The notes: generated by a model not told the origin, from the sequence alone. 39,744 nt of DNA from Marinobacter antarcticus (GCF_011049865.1 NZ_DRGY01000069.1:1-39744), one strand, 5' to 3'. Counted from the first letter of the stretch, positions 23,343 to 32,809 are shown. Numbers and translations: made by a program.

Positions 23343-23360
23343 ATCGCAGATTGTTGCGAT
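23343..23360. promoter_or_regulatory. Dyad ATCGCA-N6-TGCGAT upstream of the DUF2007 gene
   Basis: ATCGCA (23343-23348) and TGCGAT (23355-23360) form a perfect inverted repeat around a 6-base spacer, just past the tandem repeat and a TATAAA at 23335-23340. It is 35 bases before the TTG start codon. It could be an operator or a leader hairpin. Confidence 0.4.
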
Positions 23361-23394
23361 CTCTGTCCTCAAATGTCACAAAAGGAGAAGGGCG

Positions 23395-23712
23395 TTGCAA
23401 ATTGCCTATCGGGCCAGAGACATCACTGAAGCACACATTGTTGCCGGGTTACTAAAAGCTAACGGTATTGAAAGTCACGTAGGTGGCCACTATCTACAAG
23501 GAGCAATGGGCGAAATTGGCGCAGCCGGTTTCAGCAATGTCCATGTCGAGGATGAAGACCTTTACCCGGCCCGACAACTGGTTGCCGAGTATGAGGCAAG
23601 TGGTCGTGTTACCCAGGCGCCCCAGAGGAATGACAACAAGCCGAATTCCTATGCCCGATGGTTTTTAGTGGCTGTGGCGTCGTTGGCATTGATCTGGCTG
23701 AATCTTCGATAA
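23395..23712 (+). CDS. DUF2007 (putative signal-transducing protein)
   Basis: A 105-residue protein. Residues 1-70 are a DUF2007 domain: YRARDITEAHIVAGLLKANG then IESHVGG-YLQGAMGE, and VHVEDEDLYPARQLV. The domain is a ferredoxin-like fold of unknown role, annotated as signal-transducing by analogy with PII-type proteins. The C-terminus WFLVAVASLALIWLNLR is one membrane segment, so the domain faces the cytosol on an anchor. The start is TTG at 23395 with AAGGAG seven bases upstream; the frame stays open back through the 14-bp repeat but that part is not coding in my view. Confidence 0.82.
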   Translation: MQIAYRARDITEAHIVAGLLKANGIESHVGGHYLQGAMGEIGAAGFSNVHVEDEDLYPARQLVAEYEASGRVTQAPQRNDNKPNSYARWFLVAVASLALIWLNLR

Positions 23713-23750
23713 GTGCAAACACTCGAAACCCGATGGATAGATGGAGCACA

Positions 23751-24446
23751 ATGGTTATGTCAGACAATCTCGTTATGTTAATTACCGGCGCATCTTCCGG
23801 CATTGGCGCTGCGACGGCCCGGGCGGCGGCGAAAGAAGGCTATCGTCTTGTTCTCGCCGCCCGCACCTCAGACAAGCTTAAAGCCCTGCAGGCAGAGCTT
23901 GGTGGTGCCAACGACGTGTTGATTGTTCAGTGCGATGTACAGAACGGTGATGACCAGAAAGCAATGGTTGAGCAGGCACTCAAAACCTTTGGTCGTATCG
24001 ATTCTGTCTTTGCGAATGCCGGCCGGGGTGGTGAGCCTGGCGGCTTCAGCGAGGCTGATCCAGAGGTTTGGAAAGATATGATCCTCACGAACATTTACGG
24101 AGTAGGCCTGACCATTCAACATTGCTTGCCAGCCTTGCGAAAAAGCAAAGGTCATCTGCTATTGACTGGCTCTGCGGCAGGCAGGGTGACAATTCCCGGT
24201 TCAATGTACAGCGCAACCAAGTGGGCGGTTTCCGCGATCGGTTATGGCGCGCGGGAAGAGCTGCGAGGCTCCGGAGTGCGGGTAACGTTGATAGAACCCG
24301 GTATGGTGGACACACCGTTTTTTGATAAGCCCCCGGCTCATGCACTGATGCCGGATGACATTGCTCGCGCGGTGATCTACGCGGTGTCTCAGCCTTCCCA
24401 CGTGGATGTAAACGAAATTCTGGTACGACCAACGCCTGCGGAATAG
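23751..24446 (+). CDS. SDR-family oxidoreductase
   Basis: A 231-residue classical SDR. The cofactor loop GASSGIGA begins near residue 13, LAARTS after the second strand suggests NADP, ANAG is in the core, and the catalytic set is Ser in LTGSAAG with YSATK. The C-terminus is short. The pattern is close to YdfG/serine-3-dehydrogenase-like SDRs. ATG at 23751 has GGAG four bases upstream and ATG at 23757 ten bases; either could be used. It starts 38 bases after the DUF2007 gene on the same strand. Substrate unknown. Confidence 0.87.
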   Translation: MVMSDNLVMLITGASSGIGAATARAAAKEGYRLVLAARTSDKLKALQAELGGANDVLIVQCDVQNGDDQKAMVEQALKTFGRIDSVFANAGRGGEPGGFSEADPEVWKDMILTNIYGVGLTIQHCLPALRKSKGHLLLTGSAAGRVTIPGSMYSATKWAVSAIGYGAREELRGSGVRVTLIEPGMVDTPFFDKPPAHALMPDDIARAVIYAVSQPSHVDVNEILVRPTPAE

Positions 24447-24478
24447 CAGCAACAACAACCGCGCCGGCTCAGCCTTGC

Positions 24479-25363
24479 CTATCGTTTGACGCTGCGTTGG
24501 CGAGGTTTTCCGGCTTTCGGGCGCTTTGCCGATTTGGGCTTTGGGCCAGCCGCGGGTTTAGCGCCGGACGGTCTTGGTGAGCGCTTTGGTTTGCCGGCGG
24601 ATTTTTTTTGCGCGATCACAGGCTTATTTGACGTGTCGTCAGACGATGAGTCGCGAATCGCGTCAAACAGGCTGGCCAGTTCTTTCGCCGTAAGATCTCT
24701 CCACTCGCCTGTGGCCAGGCCCTTCAAATTGACGTTCATAATGCGCACCCGCTCCAGCCGGGTGACGTCAAACCCGAAATGCTCGCTCATTCTGCGGATC
24801 TGCCGGTTCAGCCCTTGCACCAGTGTGATGCGGAAGACAAACCGACTCTCCTGAACCACTTTGCATTTTTTCGTGGTGGTGCCGAGAACCGGCACGCCTC
24901 CGGCCATTCCCTGTATAAACGATTGGGTAATGGGCTTGTCGACCGTTACAACGTATTCCTTTTCGTGGTTGTTGCCAGCGCGCAGAATTTTATTCACCAG
25001 ATCGCCGTCGCTGGTCATGAAAATGAGCCCCTGGGAATCCTTGTCCAGGCGCCCAATCGGAAAAATGCGCGCACTGTGACCCACAAAACGCTGGATGTTG
25101 TATTTCTCCGCGTCATCGGTGGTGCTGACAATGCCAACCGGCTTGTTCAAGGCAATAAACACCAGATCTTCTTCCGCGCGAGGTTCGATAACCTGGCCGT
25201 TTACGGTAACGGTATCGGTGGGTAACACCTGGTCGCCTACACTGGCCCGCTTGCCATTAATAAAAACATTGCGTTGCTCAATGTAACGATCTGCCTCCCG
25301 GCGTGAGCACATGCCGCTTTCGCTGATGTATTTATTAAGACGGGTGGAGTGGTTGCGGGTCAT
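24479..25363 (-). CDS. rluF: 23S rRNA pseudouridine synthase RluF
   Basis: A 294-residue pseudouridine synthase of the RsuA/RluB/E/F group. An S4 RNA-binding domain opens the protein ([21 protein letters not shown] in part), then the catalytic domain with the key aspartate in [10 protein letters not shown] and the [14 protein letters not shown] motif. VFINGKRA and IVSTTDD follow RluF, which modifies U2604 of 23S rRNA and also tRNA-Tyr U35 in E. coli. The last 60 residues are a Lys/Pro/Arg/Ala-rich tail with no fold, probably for extra RNA contact. It is convergent with the SDR gene. Confidence 0.93.
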   Translation of the reverse strand: MTRNHSTRLNKYISESGMCSRREADRYIEQRNVFINGKRASVGDQVLPTDTVTVNGQVIEPRAEEDLVFIALNKPVGIVSTTDDAEKYNIQRFVGHSARIFPIGRLDKDSQGLIFMTSDGDLVNKILRAGNNHEKEYVVTVDKPITQSFIQGMAGGVPVLGTTTKKCKVVQESRFVFRITLVQGLNRQIRRMSEHFGFDVTRLERVRIMNVNLKGLATGEWRDLTAKELASLFDAIRDSSSDDTSNKPVIAQKKSAGKPKRSPRPSGAKPAAGPKPKSAKRPKAGKPRQRSVKR

Positions 25364-25397
25364 TTATGGTCCGTTGCTTGGCAGGGTGTGGGCATCA

Positions 25398-25413
25398 TAG
25401 CAGGCGCCTGCTA
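25398..25413. promoter_or_regulatory. 16-bp perfect palindrome upstream of rluF
   Basis: TAGCAGGCGCCTGCTA is a perfect palindrome without a spacer, 35 bases upstream of the rluF start and about 100 bases before the next forward gene. It could be a dimer-binding operator; no further sign of its use is visible. Confidence 0.35.
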
Positions 25414-25510
25414 CTCTCGCAGCAACCGCGCCAACCGTGGATTCGCTATTTGGAGTCGGGTTCGCCATTCTTTTACAGTGTATTTTGTCGTTTTAAGGTT
25501 GTCATGAACC

Positions 25511-26242
25511 ATGGTGTCTCACCGTTTTTTCTACCCGGTGTGTTGGGCGAATTTTCGCAAAACCTGTGCCGGTCTGTTTTTGTTGTTTGCATTGCCCGCC
25601 TCAGCCCAGACCCTTCATTTGGTTACTGAGGAATGGCCCGGATTAATCAACGATACGCCGCAAGGCCCAAGCGGTGTGCTTTGGGATATCTCGAAAGACG
25701 CGCTTGAGAGTATGGGGTATGAGGTAACGCTGGAGTTTGTGCCCTGGAAACGCGCGCAGCGTCTGGTGCTGGGAAATGATCGCGACGGTATCCTTGGCAT
25801 TGGCCTTACCGCCGAGCGGGAGTCAAGGTTCAACTTTCCCAAGCGAGCTCTCCTGGTTAGTGAAACAGCGGTGCATACAAAGCAGGAGCGGGAATTTCAG
25901 TATGAAAATCCGGCTTCTTTGAGTGGCATGAAAGTGGGTGTCTCTCCCGGCTATAAATATTCACCCGAAATTACCGAGTCGAAGCAGTTTGAGCGGGTGA
26001 ACATGCCGTCTATTGAGTCGGGGTTGAAGATGCTGTTGCTTGGACGAATTGATGCGATGCTCGCTAACCGCCACGTTGTGCGGGTTCAGGCCGAGCGCAT
26101 GGATATTGCAGACCGCATCAACGCTTCCGAGAAGCCGGTCAGTGGTGGCCTAATCTATCTGGCGTTCAGCCCTGAAACGTCTGCCGAGCTTCTCGAGGCA
26201 TTCTCCAGTGCTCTGGAGCGCGCTTGCAAACTGTGCCTCTAG
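25511..26242 (+). CDS. Periplasmic substrate-binding protein (SBP_bac_3 type)
   Basis: A 243-residue exported protein of the family-3 solute-binding fold. A signal peptide ends near residue 33 (LFLLFALPASAQ). The mature part begins LHLVTEEWPGLINDTP and contains GVLWDISKDALESMGYEVTLE cut short here, VPWKRAQ, and LLLGRIDAMLANRHV, all typical of amino-acid-binding-like proteins. No permease or ATPase gene is nearby, so it may be an orphan of the kind often annotated as a transporter substrate-binding domain protein, or a sensor partner. Ligand unknown. The next gene starts inside its last codons. Confidence 0.87.
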   Translation: MVSHRFFYPVCWANFRKTCAGLFLLFALPASAQTLHLVTEEWPGLINDTPQGPSGVLWDISKDALESMGYEVTLEFVPWKRAQRLVLGNDRDGILGIGLTAERESRFNFPKRALLVSETAVHTKQEREFQYENPASLSGMKVGVSPGYKYSPEITESKQFERVNMPSIESGLKMLLLGRIDAMLANRHVVRVQAERMDIADRINASEKPVSGGLIYLAFSPETSAELLEAFSSALERACKLCL

Positions 26243-26904
26243 TGCGTGAAGCCGGCGTTTACGAAGGTGAGGCTTGCACCGTTTGCGAGCAAGGAGTGCT
26301 GGAGCGCTTTCGAGTAGTGAAAGGGCAGGAATACCTGCGTTGCCCGAATTGCGAAGCCACACTGATGGCGCAGCCAGGCTGGCTTACACCAGAAGAGGAG
26401 CGGGCGGTTTACGCGCTTCACAATAATGATCCAGGCGCCCCGGGTTATCGTGCTTTTCTCGAAAAGCTCGCATTGCCTCTGCTTGATCGTATTTATCCGG
26501 GCGCCTTCGGGTTGGATTTCGGTTGCGGGCCAGGCCCGGCGCTTGCAAAGATATTGCGCGAAGCGGGGATGGACGTTGCGCTTTACGATCCCTTTTTCTA
26601 CCCGGCGCCGGCGGCCCTCAGCCACCCGTATGATTTCATCACGTGTTCCGAGGTGGTGGAGCACCTGCATTATCCGGCAAAGGTGTTTGGTCAACTGGAT
26701 GGTTTGTTAAAGCCCGGAGGGTGGCTTGGCCTGATGACGTGCTTTCAGACCAACGATGAGCGGTTCGACAACTGGCATTACCGGCGGGACCCCACGCACG
26801 TCGTATTTTATCGCGAGGCGACACTGGCGTTCATTGCCAAAAAAAGGGGCTGGACAATGTTCGTGCCCCGAAAGGATGTGGCGATTTTTCATAAGCCTTT
26901 ATGA
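26224..26904 (+). CDS. Zinc-ribbon class I SAM methyltransferase
   Basis: A 226-residue methyltransferase. The N-terminus has a zinc ribbon with C18-x-x-C21 and C40-x-x-C43 (ACTVCEQ and LRCPNCE). The SAM site is GLDFGCGPGPAL near residue 100, with an acidic ALYDPF after the next strand and FITCSEVVEHLHYP as the post-motif. The TTG at 26224 overlaps the previous gene by 19 bases and has GGAG five bases upstream; a GTG at 26242 touching the previous stop is the other choice but has no ribosome site. Substrate unknown; zinc-ribbon methyltransferases often act on small molecules or RNA. Confidence 0.85.
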   Translation: MQTVPLVREAGVYEGEACTVCEQGVLERFRVVKGQEYLRCPNCEATLMAQPGWLTPEEERAVYALHNNDPGAPGYRAFLEKLALPLLDRIYPGAFGLDFGCGPGPALAKILREAGMDVALYDPFFYPAPAALSHPYDFITCSEVVEHLHYPAKVFGQLDGLLKPGGWLGLMTCFQTNDERFDNWHYRRDPTHVVFYREATLAFIAKKRGWTMFVPRKDVAIFHKPL

Positions 26905-26926
26905 AACCCCAGGCCGTGTGACGGCT

Positions 26927-27661
26927 TCAGCCGGTTTTGTTTTTCGTGACCAAAATGGAAAAGCGCTCAAGTAACGCGGATGCTTCCGGCGCGCCGGTAA
27001 CCGAATCGATCATGGCGCTTGAGTCAAACCCCTCTCGCTCCAGATCTGGCGCTTGCACGCCAAGATAAGCCCTCATGATAGCTTCCGAAAATTCTGGATG
27101 GAATTGTACGCCCCAGGCGCATGTGCCCATCCGAAATGCCTGATGCGGTTCAAACTCGTTGCGGCCAAGCAGAACGGCACCTTGTGGCAGGCGCAACACG
27201 GACTGTTTGTGGGTAAGCTGCGCGCGAAAGCTTCCGGGGAAGTCGCGAAAAAGTGGGTCATCCTGGGCGCTGGCTAGCATCTCGACATCTCGTGTACCGC
27301 TCTCACGCCCGAAGGGATGATAGCCGACCTCGCCACCCAAGGCGTGGGCCAAAAGCTGGTGTCCATAGCAGACACCGAGCAAAGGAACAGCCTTGTCCAC
27401 CGCTCGCGCTAGCCATTTTGCCGCATTTTCGCTCCAGGGCTCGCGGTCACTGACCATAGCGGGGGAGCCTGTGACAACAATGCCGTCCCAGTCGGTCGGG
27501 TCTGTTGGCAACTCTCCGGCTTCCGTGTCGAGCACGGTAATGTCGAGCCGGGGTGAAAGCCCGCGAACGAACCATTCGTCGAAATCACCGAACTGTTCTT
27601 TGATGCTCGGATAGGTGCTGCCTGTTTTAAGGATGACCACTCTCGGGATTGGTTGGCTCAC
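26927..27661 (-). CDS. Class I glutamine amidotransferase-like protein
   Basis: A 244-residue single-domain GATase1 protein of the GMP-synthase-like amidotransferase group. The triad is complete: nucleophile C98 in GVCYGHQ, H188 and E190 in QFHPEF. It has no partner synthase domain, so it may work alone, as do the gamma-glutamyl hydrolases of this family, or with an unknown partner. The GTG start at 27661 overlaps the TGA of the YebC-family gene (GTGA), so its translation is coupled to that gene. Confidence 0.9.
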   Translation of the reverse strand: MSQPIPRVVILKTGSTYPSIKEQFGDFDEWFVRGLSPRLDITVLDTEAGELPTDPTDWDGIVVTGSPAMVSDREPWSENAAKWLARAVDKAVPLLGVCYGHQLLAHALGGEVGYHPFGRESGTRDVEMLASAQDDPLFRDFPGSFRAQLTHKQSVLRLPQGAVLLGRNEFEPHQAFRMGTCAWGVQFHPEFSEAIMRAYLGVQAPDLEREGFDSSAMIDSVTGAPEASALLERFSILVTKNKTG

Positions 27662-28380
27662 TGCTCTGGTAGTTCCGCGTTGTGGAAAATGTTCTGCACG
27701 TCGTCCAGCTCGTTCAGCATGTCGCAGAACTTCTCGAACATGGGAATGTCGTCGCCTTCCACAGGGGTTGTGGTTTTTGGCAGGAACTGAATATCGTCTA
27801 CGTCGAAGTCAATGTCGGCGAAGGTGTCGATCAGTGCCTGGCGGGCTTTGGCGTATTCGGTGTTAGGTGTGAAGACTGTAATTTGGCCGTCCTCGTTTTC
27901 AATATCCGTAACGTCGACATCCGCTTCCATCAGGGCTTCAAGTGCGGCTTCCTCCTCACCTTTGAATACAAAAATTGCGCTGTGGTCAAACATGTGGGCA
28001 ACCGTGCCCGGTGTGCCGATCCTGGCTTTGGTTTTGGTGAAGGCCTGGCGAACATCGCCGAAGGTGCGGTTGGGATTATCTGTCAGGCAATCTACGATGA
28101 CCATGCAGTTGCCGGGGCCATAACCTTCATAGCGCGCGGGTGAATAGTCTTCGCCTGCGCCACCACGGGCTTTGTCTATGGCTTTGTCGATAACGTGAGT
28201 TGGCACCTGATCTTTCTTCGCGCGTTCAATCAGTCCGCGTAGGGACAGATTGCCGTCAGGGTCTGTTCCGCCAGACTTGGCGCTCATGTAGATCTCGCGC
28301 CCGTACTTGCTGTAGACCTTGGTTTTGGCTTCCGCGGTTTTGGCCATGGATTGTTTGCGGTTCTGGTAGGCTCTGCCCAT
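27658..28380 (-). CDS. YebC/PmpR family protein, YeeN class
   Basis: A 240-residue YebC-family protein. [21 protein letters not shown] at the start (cut short here), [11 protein letters not shown] and the [12 protein letters not shown] stretch identify it as the YeeN branch (YebC II), not the classical RuvC-linked YebC. Family members were long called transcription regulators; recent work on the family points to help with translation of proline-rich stretches. The ATG at 28380 has GAGG nine bases upstream; an ATG at 28395 is in frame. It forms an operon with the glutamine amidotransferase gene by a 4-base overlap. Confidence 0.92.
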   Translation of the reverse strand: MGRAYQNRKQSMAKTAEAKTKVYSKYGREIYMSAKSGGTDPDGNLSLRGLIERAKKDQVPTHVIDKAIDKARGGAGEDYSPARYEGYGPGNCMVIVDCLTDNPNRTFGDVRQAFTKTKARIGTPGTVAHMFDHSAIFVFKGEEEAALEALMEADVDVTDIENEDGQITVFTPNTEYAKARQALIDTFADIDFDVDDIQFLPKTTTPVEGDDIPMFEKFCDMLNELDDVQNIFHNAELPEQ

Positions 28381-28501
28381 TTTGCGCTGCCTCATATTTG
28401 CTGGGGAAAAGGCCGGATTTTACGCAAGAATAGCCATTTGGGACAGGCCTATTTAATGGGCTGTTTTGCAGTGTCGAGATGCCATGGCCCGACAACCCAC
28501 G

Positions 28502-28930
28502 TTATGCCAATCGGGGTACCTGCCTTACGCCCCGGCGAATCGCCCACTCAAGGCACGAGCTGACCAGTTTTCCGGTGAATGGCACAATATCGTCAAATGC
28601 GATGCGATAGCGAACGCGCGTGTGCCCCTCTGGCGTTTCTTCAAACCGAATGCAACCCAGATGATTTCGTATCGGGCTGAAGCTGGTGATGGTGTATTCA
28701 ATCAGTGAATCTGGCTCGAAAACCGTAATGGTCTCTTCCAACCCGATAGGTCCGAGACCAAGCCAGCGTACCGAGCCAAGACCGTTGGGATCCGCCTGGT
28801 TGCTGTCTTTTATTCGCTTCACGGGCGCTCCGAGGATTTTTCCGAAGCGTCGATGGTCAGCAAACAGGGCAAACACTTTGCCGCGGGGCACGTCGAAGGT
28901 TTCGTCAATCTCAAAAGTATGTGTGGCCAT
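28502..28930 (-). CDS. SRPBCC (START-like) family protein
   Basis: A 142-residue protein with the SRPBCC helix-grip fold, which forms a deep pocket for lipid or polyketide-like ligands. Recognisable parts are the first strand EIDETFDVPRGKVFALFADHRRFGKIL (quoted in part as VPRGKVFALFAD) and the closing TRVRYRIAFDD. The ATG at 28930 has AAGAG seven bases upstream; a GTG at 28936 is in frame but its ribosome site would be too close. No neighbour shows its ligand. Confidence 0.82.
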   Translation of the reverse strand: MATHTFEIDETFDVPRGKVFALFADHRRFGKILGAPVKRIKDSNQADPNGLGSVRWLGLGPIGLEETITVFEPDSLIEYTITSFSPIRNHLGCIRFEETPEGHTRVRYRIAFDDIVPFTGKLVSSCLEWAIRRGVRQVPRLA

Positions 28931-29008
28931 CGGCACGCTCTTGTTGTTGTCTTTGATCTAAAGACTAACGGTTTAATCTTTACAAAAAAAGCCGCGCTTG
29001 GCGGCAGG

Positions 29009-29929
29009 TTAATGCCTTGGCGTGTGGCGATAGTCTCTGGGTGCCTGTCCCATTACTTTTTTGAACAGCCGGGAGAAATAATAGGCGTCGTCATAGCCCA
29101 GGCGATGGCTTATCTCGGTAAAGCTCAGGCTTGTGGCGTCCAGCATCTGACACGCCCTTTCAACTTTCAGATGAAGGAAATGCTGAATGGGTGAGGTGCC
29201 GGTCTGCTCTTTGTAGCGTGTCGCAAAGTGAGCCGGGGAAAGCCCCGCAAGATCGGCAAGCTGTTCCAGCGTAATGCGCTCATCAAGGCGCTCATGCATA
29301 TAGTTGTTGATGGTATCCAGCTCCGCCTGGTGCTTATGGCTGGTTTCATCAACGCTGATGGGAACGGCCGCTAACAACTGTCGTAGCCGGTTGGCGGCGT
29401 GAATCAGGCCGCGGGCGCGGAAGCCGGTCTGGCGAACGGAGAGCAAGCCGTTAAAATCCACCAGTAATCTGGGTTGCCGGCCCAAATGGCGGATTGGCGT
29501 GGCGTCGTCAAACCCCATGTATTTGCGAAACTCCTCTGCCAGTGGCCCGGTGTAGTGCACCCAGTGAATAGTCCAGGGGTTCTCCGGGTCAGCCGTGTAG
29601 CGGTGGCTTGCGCCAGCAGGCAGCAACAAAAGGTCTCCCGCTTCCATCGTGTAAGGCTCACCCTGTACGTTCAGAAACGCCTTTCCCTCGGTGCAGTAAA
29701 TCAAAAGATTGTCGCGATGATGCTCGCGGTGCATGTGATGGCCTGTCGCCCGGCGGTAATGGCCAAAAGCCAGCGGATAGAGATCGCGGGTAAGAGGGTG
29801 TTCAGACAAAAGCCTGATGATGGGTGCTGGCACCACATAGCGAATGCTGTTCTTGGGCACTGGCCACAGGGAGGTCTGTGTCATGTTGTCCACGGTCGGT
29901 GAAGGTATAGTGATCGAAAGATAATCCAT
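29009..29929 (-). CDS. mmsR: AraC-family regulator, MmsR-like
   Basis: A 306-residue AraC regulator. The N-terminal half is a cupin-like sensing domain ([24 protein letters not shown]). The C-terminal half has two helix-turn-helix motifs: [20 protein letters not shown] and [20 protein letters not shown] in part. It is divergent from mmsA, the same layout as mmsR beside mmsAB in Pseudomonas, where MmsR activates valine breakdown. The gene name rests on family plus position. An inner ATG at 29884 is another possible start. Confidence 0.85.
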   Translation of the reverse strand: MDYLSITIPSPTVDNMTQTSLWPVPKNSIRYVVPAPIIRLLSEHPLTRDLYPLAFGHYRRATGHHMHREHHRDNLLIYCTEGKAFLNVQGEPYTMEAGDLLLLPAGASHRYTADPENPWTIHWVHYTGPLAEEFRKYMGFDDATPIRHLGRQPRLLVDFNGLLSVRQTGFRARGLIHAANRLRQLLAAVPISVDETSHKHQAELDTINNYMHERLDERITLEQLADLAGLSPAHFATRYKEQTGTSPIQHFLHLKVERACQMLDATSLSFTEISHRLGYDDAYYFSRLFKKVMGQAPRDYRHTPRH

Positions 29930-29992
29930 TACGAGCGAAATTTAGTCAATCATCAAGTGCTCAAGGGCGTGCTAAGGTTTGTGCATACACTC

Positions 29993-30014
29993 GCCAAAGC
30001 AATCGTGCTTTGGC
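29993..30014. promoter_or_regulatory. Inverted repeat in the mmsR/mmsA gap
   Basis: GCCAAAGC at 29993-30000 and GCTTTGGC at 30007-30014 form a perfect 8-bp inverted repeat with a 6-base loop, 35 bases before the mmsA start. It could be an operator in the divergent promoter or a hairpin in the mmsA leader. Confidence 0.45.
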
Positions 30015-30049
30015 CCGTCTTTCGCACGACAATAAACAGGGGTTTTGAG

Positions 30050-31540
30050 ATGAAAAACGTTCCACTGTACCTGGCAGGTGAATTCGTTCAGAGCCAGACC
30101 AACGAATGGATTGACGTGACCAACCCGGCCACGAACGAAGTGATAGCTCGGGCGCCGTGCACCACCGATGCGGAGATGCGTAAAGCGATTGAAACCGCCG
30201 GAGAGGTGTTCAAAACCTGGAAAGAAGTTCCGGTTTCAGAGCGTGCTCGGGTAATGCTGCGTTACCAAGCGCTTTTGAAAGAGCACCATGACGGCATTGC
30301 AGAGATTCTGTCCCAGGAAACCGGCAAGACCTTCGAAGATGCCAAGGGTGATGTTTGGCGCGGCATTGAAGTGGTTGAGCACGCCGCTAACGTGGCCTCC
30401 ATGATGATGGGCGAGACCGTTGAGAACGTAGCGCGGGCTGTGGACACCCATTCCTGGGTTCAGCCTCTGGGCGTGTGTGCGGGCATTACGCCGTTCAACT
30501 TCCCAGCGATGATTCCGCTGTGGATGTTCCCAATGGCCATTGCCTGCGGTAATACCTTTATTTTAAAGCCGTCCGAACAGGACCCGCTCACCCCGACCCG
30601 CCTTGCTGAACTGTTTGAAGAAGCTGGCGCGCCCAAAGGTGTGCTTCAGGTCGTTCACGGTGGGAAAGAGCAAGTCGATGTGCTCCTTACCGATCCCGCT
30701 ATCAAAGCCGTTTCTTTTGTAGGCTCTGTGCCGGTTGGCCGTTATATCTACGAAACCGGCACCCGCAACATGAAGCGTGTTCAGAGCTTTGCAGGCGCCA
30801 AGAACCACATGGTTATCATGCCGGATGCAGACAAGAAGCAGGTGATCAATGCTCTGGTTGGTGCTTCTGTGGGCGCCGCCGGCCAGCGTTGCATGGCCAT
30901 TTCGGTCGCCGTGTTTGTTGGTGAAGCTCAAGCCTGGATTCCGGAACTCAAAGATGCCATGGCGAACGTTCGCCCGGGTGCCTGGAACGATTCAGACGCT
31001 AGCTATGGCCCGGTCATCTCAGCCAAAGCGAAGGACCGTGTGGAGTCACTGATTGCCACCGGCGAAGCCCAGGGCGCCAATCTGCTGCTGGACGGCCGCG
31101 GCTGCACCGTGGAAGGACTGCCTGACGGAAACTGGGTTGGCCCGACTTTGTTTTCAGGTGTCACCACTGAAATGGACATCTACAACGAAGAAATCTTCGG
31201 CCCTGTGCTCACCTGCATGGAAGAGGAAAGCCTGGCGGATGCCATCGCGCTCATCAACAAAAGCCCATACGGTAACGGTGTATCGATCTTCACCAGCTCC
31301 GGCGGCGCGGCGCGTCGCTTCCAGCATGAGATTGAAGTAGGCCAGGTGGGTGTGAACATTCCCATTCCTGTGCCTCTGCCTTTCTTCTCATTCACCGGGT
31401 GGAAAGGATCGTTCTACGGCGACCAGCACGCTTACGGCAAGCAGGCAGTGCGTTTCTATACCGAGACCAAAACGGTCACGTCACGCTGGTTCTCCAGTGA
31501 GACAACGGCGGAAGCGAACTTCTCTATCCAGTTACGTTAA
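30050..31540 (+). CDS. mmsA: CoA-acylating methylmalonate-semialdehyde dehydrogenase
   Basis: A 496-residue aldehyde dehydrogenase that turns methylmalonate semialdehyde, NAD and CoA into propionyl-CoA, CO2 and NADH, the last step of valine breakdown. Typical parts are [20 protein letters not shown] cut short ([15 protein letters not shown]), the catalytic C281 in GQRCMAIS, and [17 protein letters not shown] near the end. The missing general-base glutamate pattern is the family rule. I use the ATG at 30050 ([12 protein letters not shown]) and not the in-frame start at 29957. First gene of the five-gene valine operon. Confidence 0.95.
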   Translation: MKNVPLYLAGEFVQSQTNEWIDVTNPATNEVIARAPCTTDAEMRKAIETAGEVFKTWKEVPVSERARVMLRYQALLKEHHDGIAEILSQETGKTFEDAKGDVWRGIEVVEHAANVASMMMGETVENVARAVDTHSWVQPLGVCAGITPFNFPAMIPLWMFPMAIACGNTFILKPSEQDPLTPTRLAELFEEAGAPKGVLQVVHGGKEQVDVLLTDPAIKAVSFVGSVPVGRYIYETGTRNMKRVQSFAGAKNHMVIMPDADKKQVINALVGASVGAAGQRCMAISVAVFVGEAQAWIPELKDAMANVRPGAWNDSDASYGPVISAKAKDRVESLIATGEAQGANLLLDGRGCTVEGLPDGNWVGPTLFSGVTTEMDIYNEEIFGPVLTCMEEESLADAIALINKSPYGNGVSIFTSSGGAARRFQHEIEVGQVGVNIPIPVPLPFFSFTGWKGSFYGDQHAYGKQAVRFYTETKTVTSRWFSSETTAEANFSIQLR

Positions 31541-31555
31541 TCGCGTTGACGTTTT

Positions 31556-31606
31556 GATGACTAGGGATGACCAGGGATGACCAGAGACGGCCAGACCTGG
31601 TCGTCC
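31556..31606 (+). repeat. Four 10-bp tandem units and an inverted copy between mmsA and the acyl-CoA dehydrogenase gene
   Basis: Units GATGACTAGG, GATGACCAGG, GATGACCAGA and GACGGCCAGA run from 31556 to 31595. They are followed at once by CCTGGTCGTCC (31596-31606), the near-perfect complement of GGATGACCAGG in the second unit. Any of the units could pair with it, so several alternative hairpins are possible in the mRNA between the two genes. Confidence 0.75.
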
Positions 31607-31642
31607 TGAGTGAGCCAAGACTCTTGAATCTGGAGCCTGACG

Positions 31643-32809
31643 ATGGATTTTAACCTGACTGAAGATCAACTCGCCTTCCGTGAAGCTGCCCGCACGTTTG
31701 CTGAAAAATCCATGGCGCCCCATGCAGCCAAATGGGACAACGAGCATATCTTTCCGGTAGACACGCTGAAAGAAGCCGGTGAAATGGGCTTTATGAGCAT
31801 CTACACCCCGGAAACGCTGGGCGGTATGGGGCTTTCCCGGCTCGACACCTCCGTTATTGTGGAAGAGCTGGCGGCTGCCTGCCCCTCAACGGCCGCGTTC
31901 ATAACCATTCACAACATGGCAACCTGGATGGTTGCAAGCTTTGCGCCTGACGATCTCAAGCAGAACGTTGTGCCGAAGCTGGCCAGCGGTGAATGGCTTG
32001 CCTCCTACTGCCTCACGGAACCCGGTGCAGGCTCAGACGCTGCGAGCTTGAGAACCAAAGCGGTTCGTGATGGCGACCACTACGTGATCAACGGCAGCAA
32101 AGTTTTCATCTCCGGTGCCGGTGATACCAATATCCTTGTGTTAATGGCGCGCACCGGTGCAGCAGACTCCGGGGCCAAAGGTATTTCGACGTTTGTTATT
32201 CCCGCCGACGCCGAGGGCGTTTCCTACGGCAAGAATGAAGAAAAAATGGGCTGGCACAGCCAACCAACGCGCACGATCAATCTTGAGAACGTACGTGTTC
32301 CTGCAACCAGCCGCCTGGGTGATGAGGGCGACGGTTTTGCTATCGCCATGAAAGGGCTTGATGGCGGTCGTCTCAATATTGCCACCTGCTCATTGGGCGG
32401 CGCGCAAGCCGCTCTGCTGAGGGCCCGCAACTACATGCACGAACGTGAACAGTTCGGCAAACCGCTGGCTGCCTTTCAGGCCTTGCAGTTCAAGCTGGCG
32501 GACATGGCAACCAACCTGGTGGCGGCCCGGCAAATGGTTCGTCTCGGTGCTTTCAAGCTGGATAGTGGCGACACAGAAGCAACATTGCACTGTGCCATGG
32601 CCAAGCGTTTTGCCACCGATGCGTGCTTTGACGTGGTGAACGACGCACTGCAACTGCACGGCGGCTATGGTTATATTCGAGAATACCCGCTGGAGCGCTA
32701 TTTACGCGACCTGCGCGTGCACCAGATTCTGGAAGGTACCAACGAAATCATGCGTTTGATCATTGCGCGTCGCGTGCTGGATAACGGCGTGGCCGAGGCC
32801 ATTCAATAA
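31643..32809 (+). CDS. Acyl-CoA dehydrogenase, probable isobutyryl-CoA dehydrogenase
   Basis: A 388-residue FAD-dependent acyl-CoA dehydrogenase. Visible marks are YCLTEPGAGSDAAS, the second signature QLHGGYGYIREYPLERYLRDLRVHQILEGTNEI in part (YGYIREYPLERY), and the C-terminal EGTNEIMR. Its place between mmsA and a crotonase, with 3-hydroxyisobutyryl-CoA hydrolase and mmsB downstream, says it makes methacrylyl-CoA from isobutyryl-CoA. It lies 102 bases after mmsA, past the repeat hairpin. Substrate assigned from context; sequence class is secure. Confidence 0.92.
   Translation: MDFNLTEDQLAFREAARTFAEKSMAPHAAKWDNEHIFPVDTLKEAGEMGFMSIYTPETLGGMGLSRLDTSVIVEELAAACPSTAAFITIHNMATWMVASFAPDDLKQNVVPKLASGEWLASYCLTEPGAGSDAASLRTKAVRDGDHYVINGSKVFISGAGDTNILVLMARTGAADSGAKGISTFVIPADAEGVSYGKNEEKMGWHSQPTRTINLENVRVPATSRLGDEGDGFAIAMKGLDGGRLNIATCSLGGAQAALLRARNYMHEREQFGKPLAAFQALQFKLADMATNLVAARQMVRLGAFKLDSGDTEATLHCAMAKRFATDACFDVVNDALQLHGGYGYIREYPLERYLRDLRVHQILEGTNEIMRLIIARRVLDNGVAEAIQ

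Noticed and set aside
23216..23455. Forward frames across the 14-bp repeat giving a repeating LWVLCFGYYALGTM peptide
   Set aside because: The peptide comes only from a 14-base unit read in rotating phase; starts lack ribosome sites and the domain of the real gene begins after the repeat.
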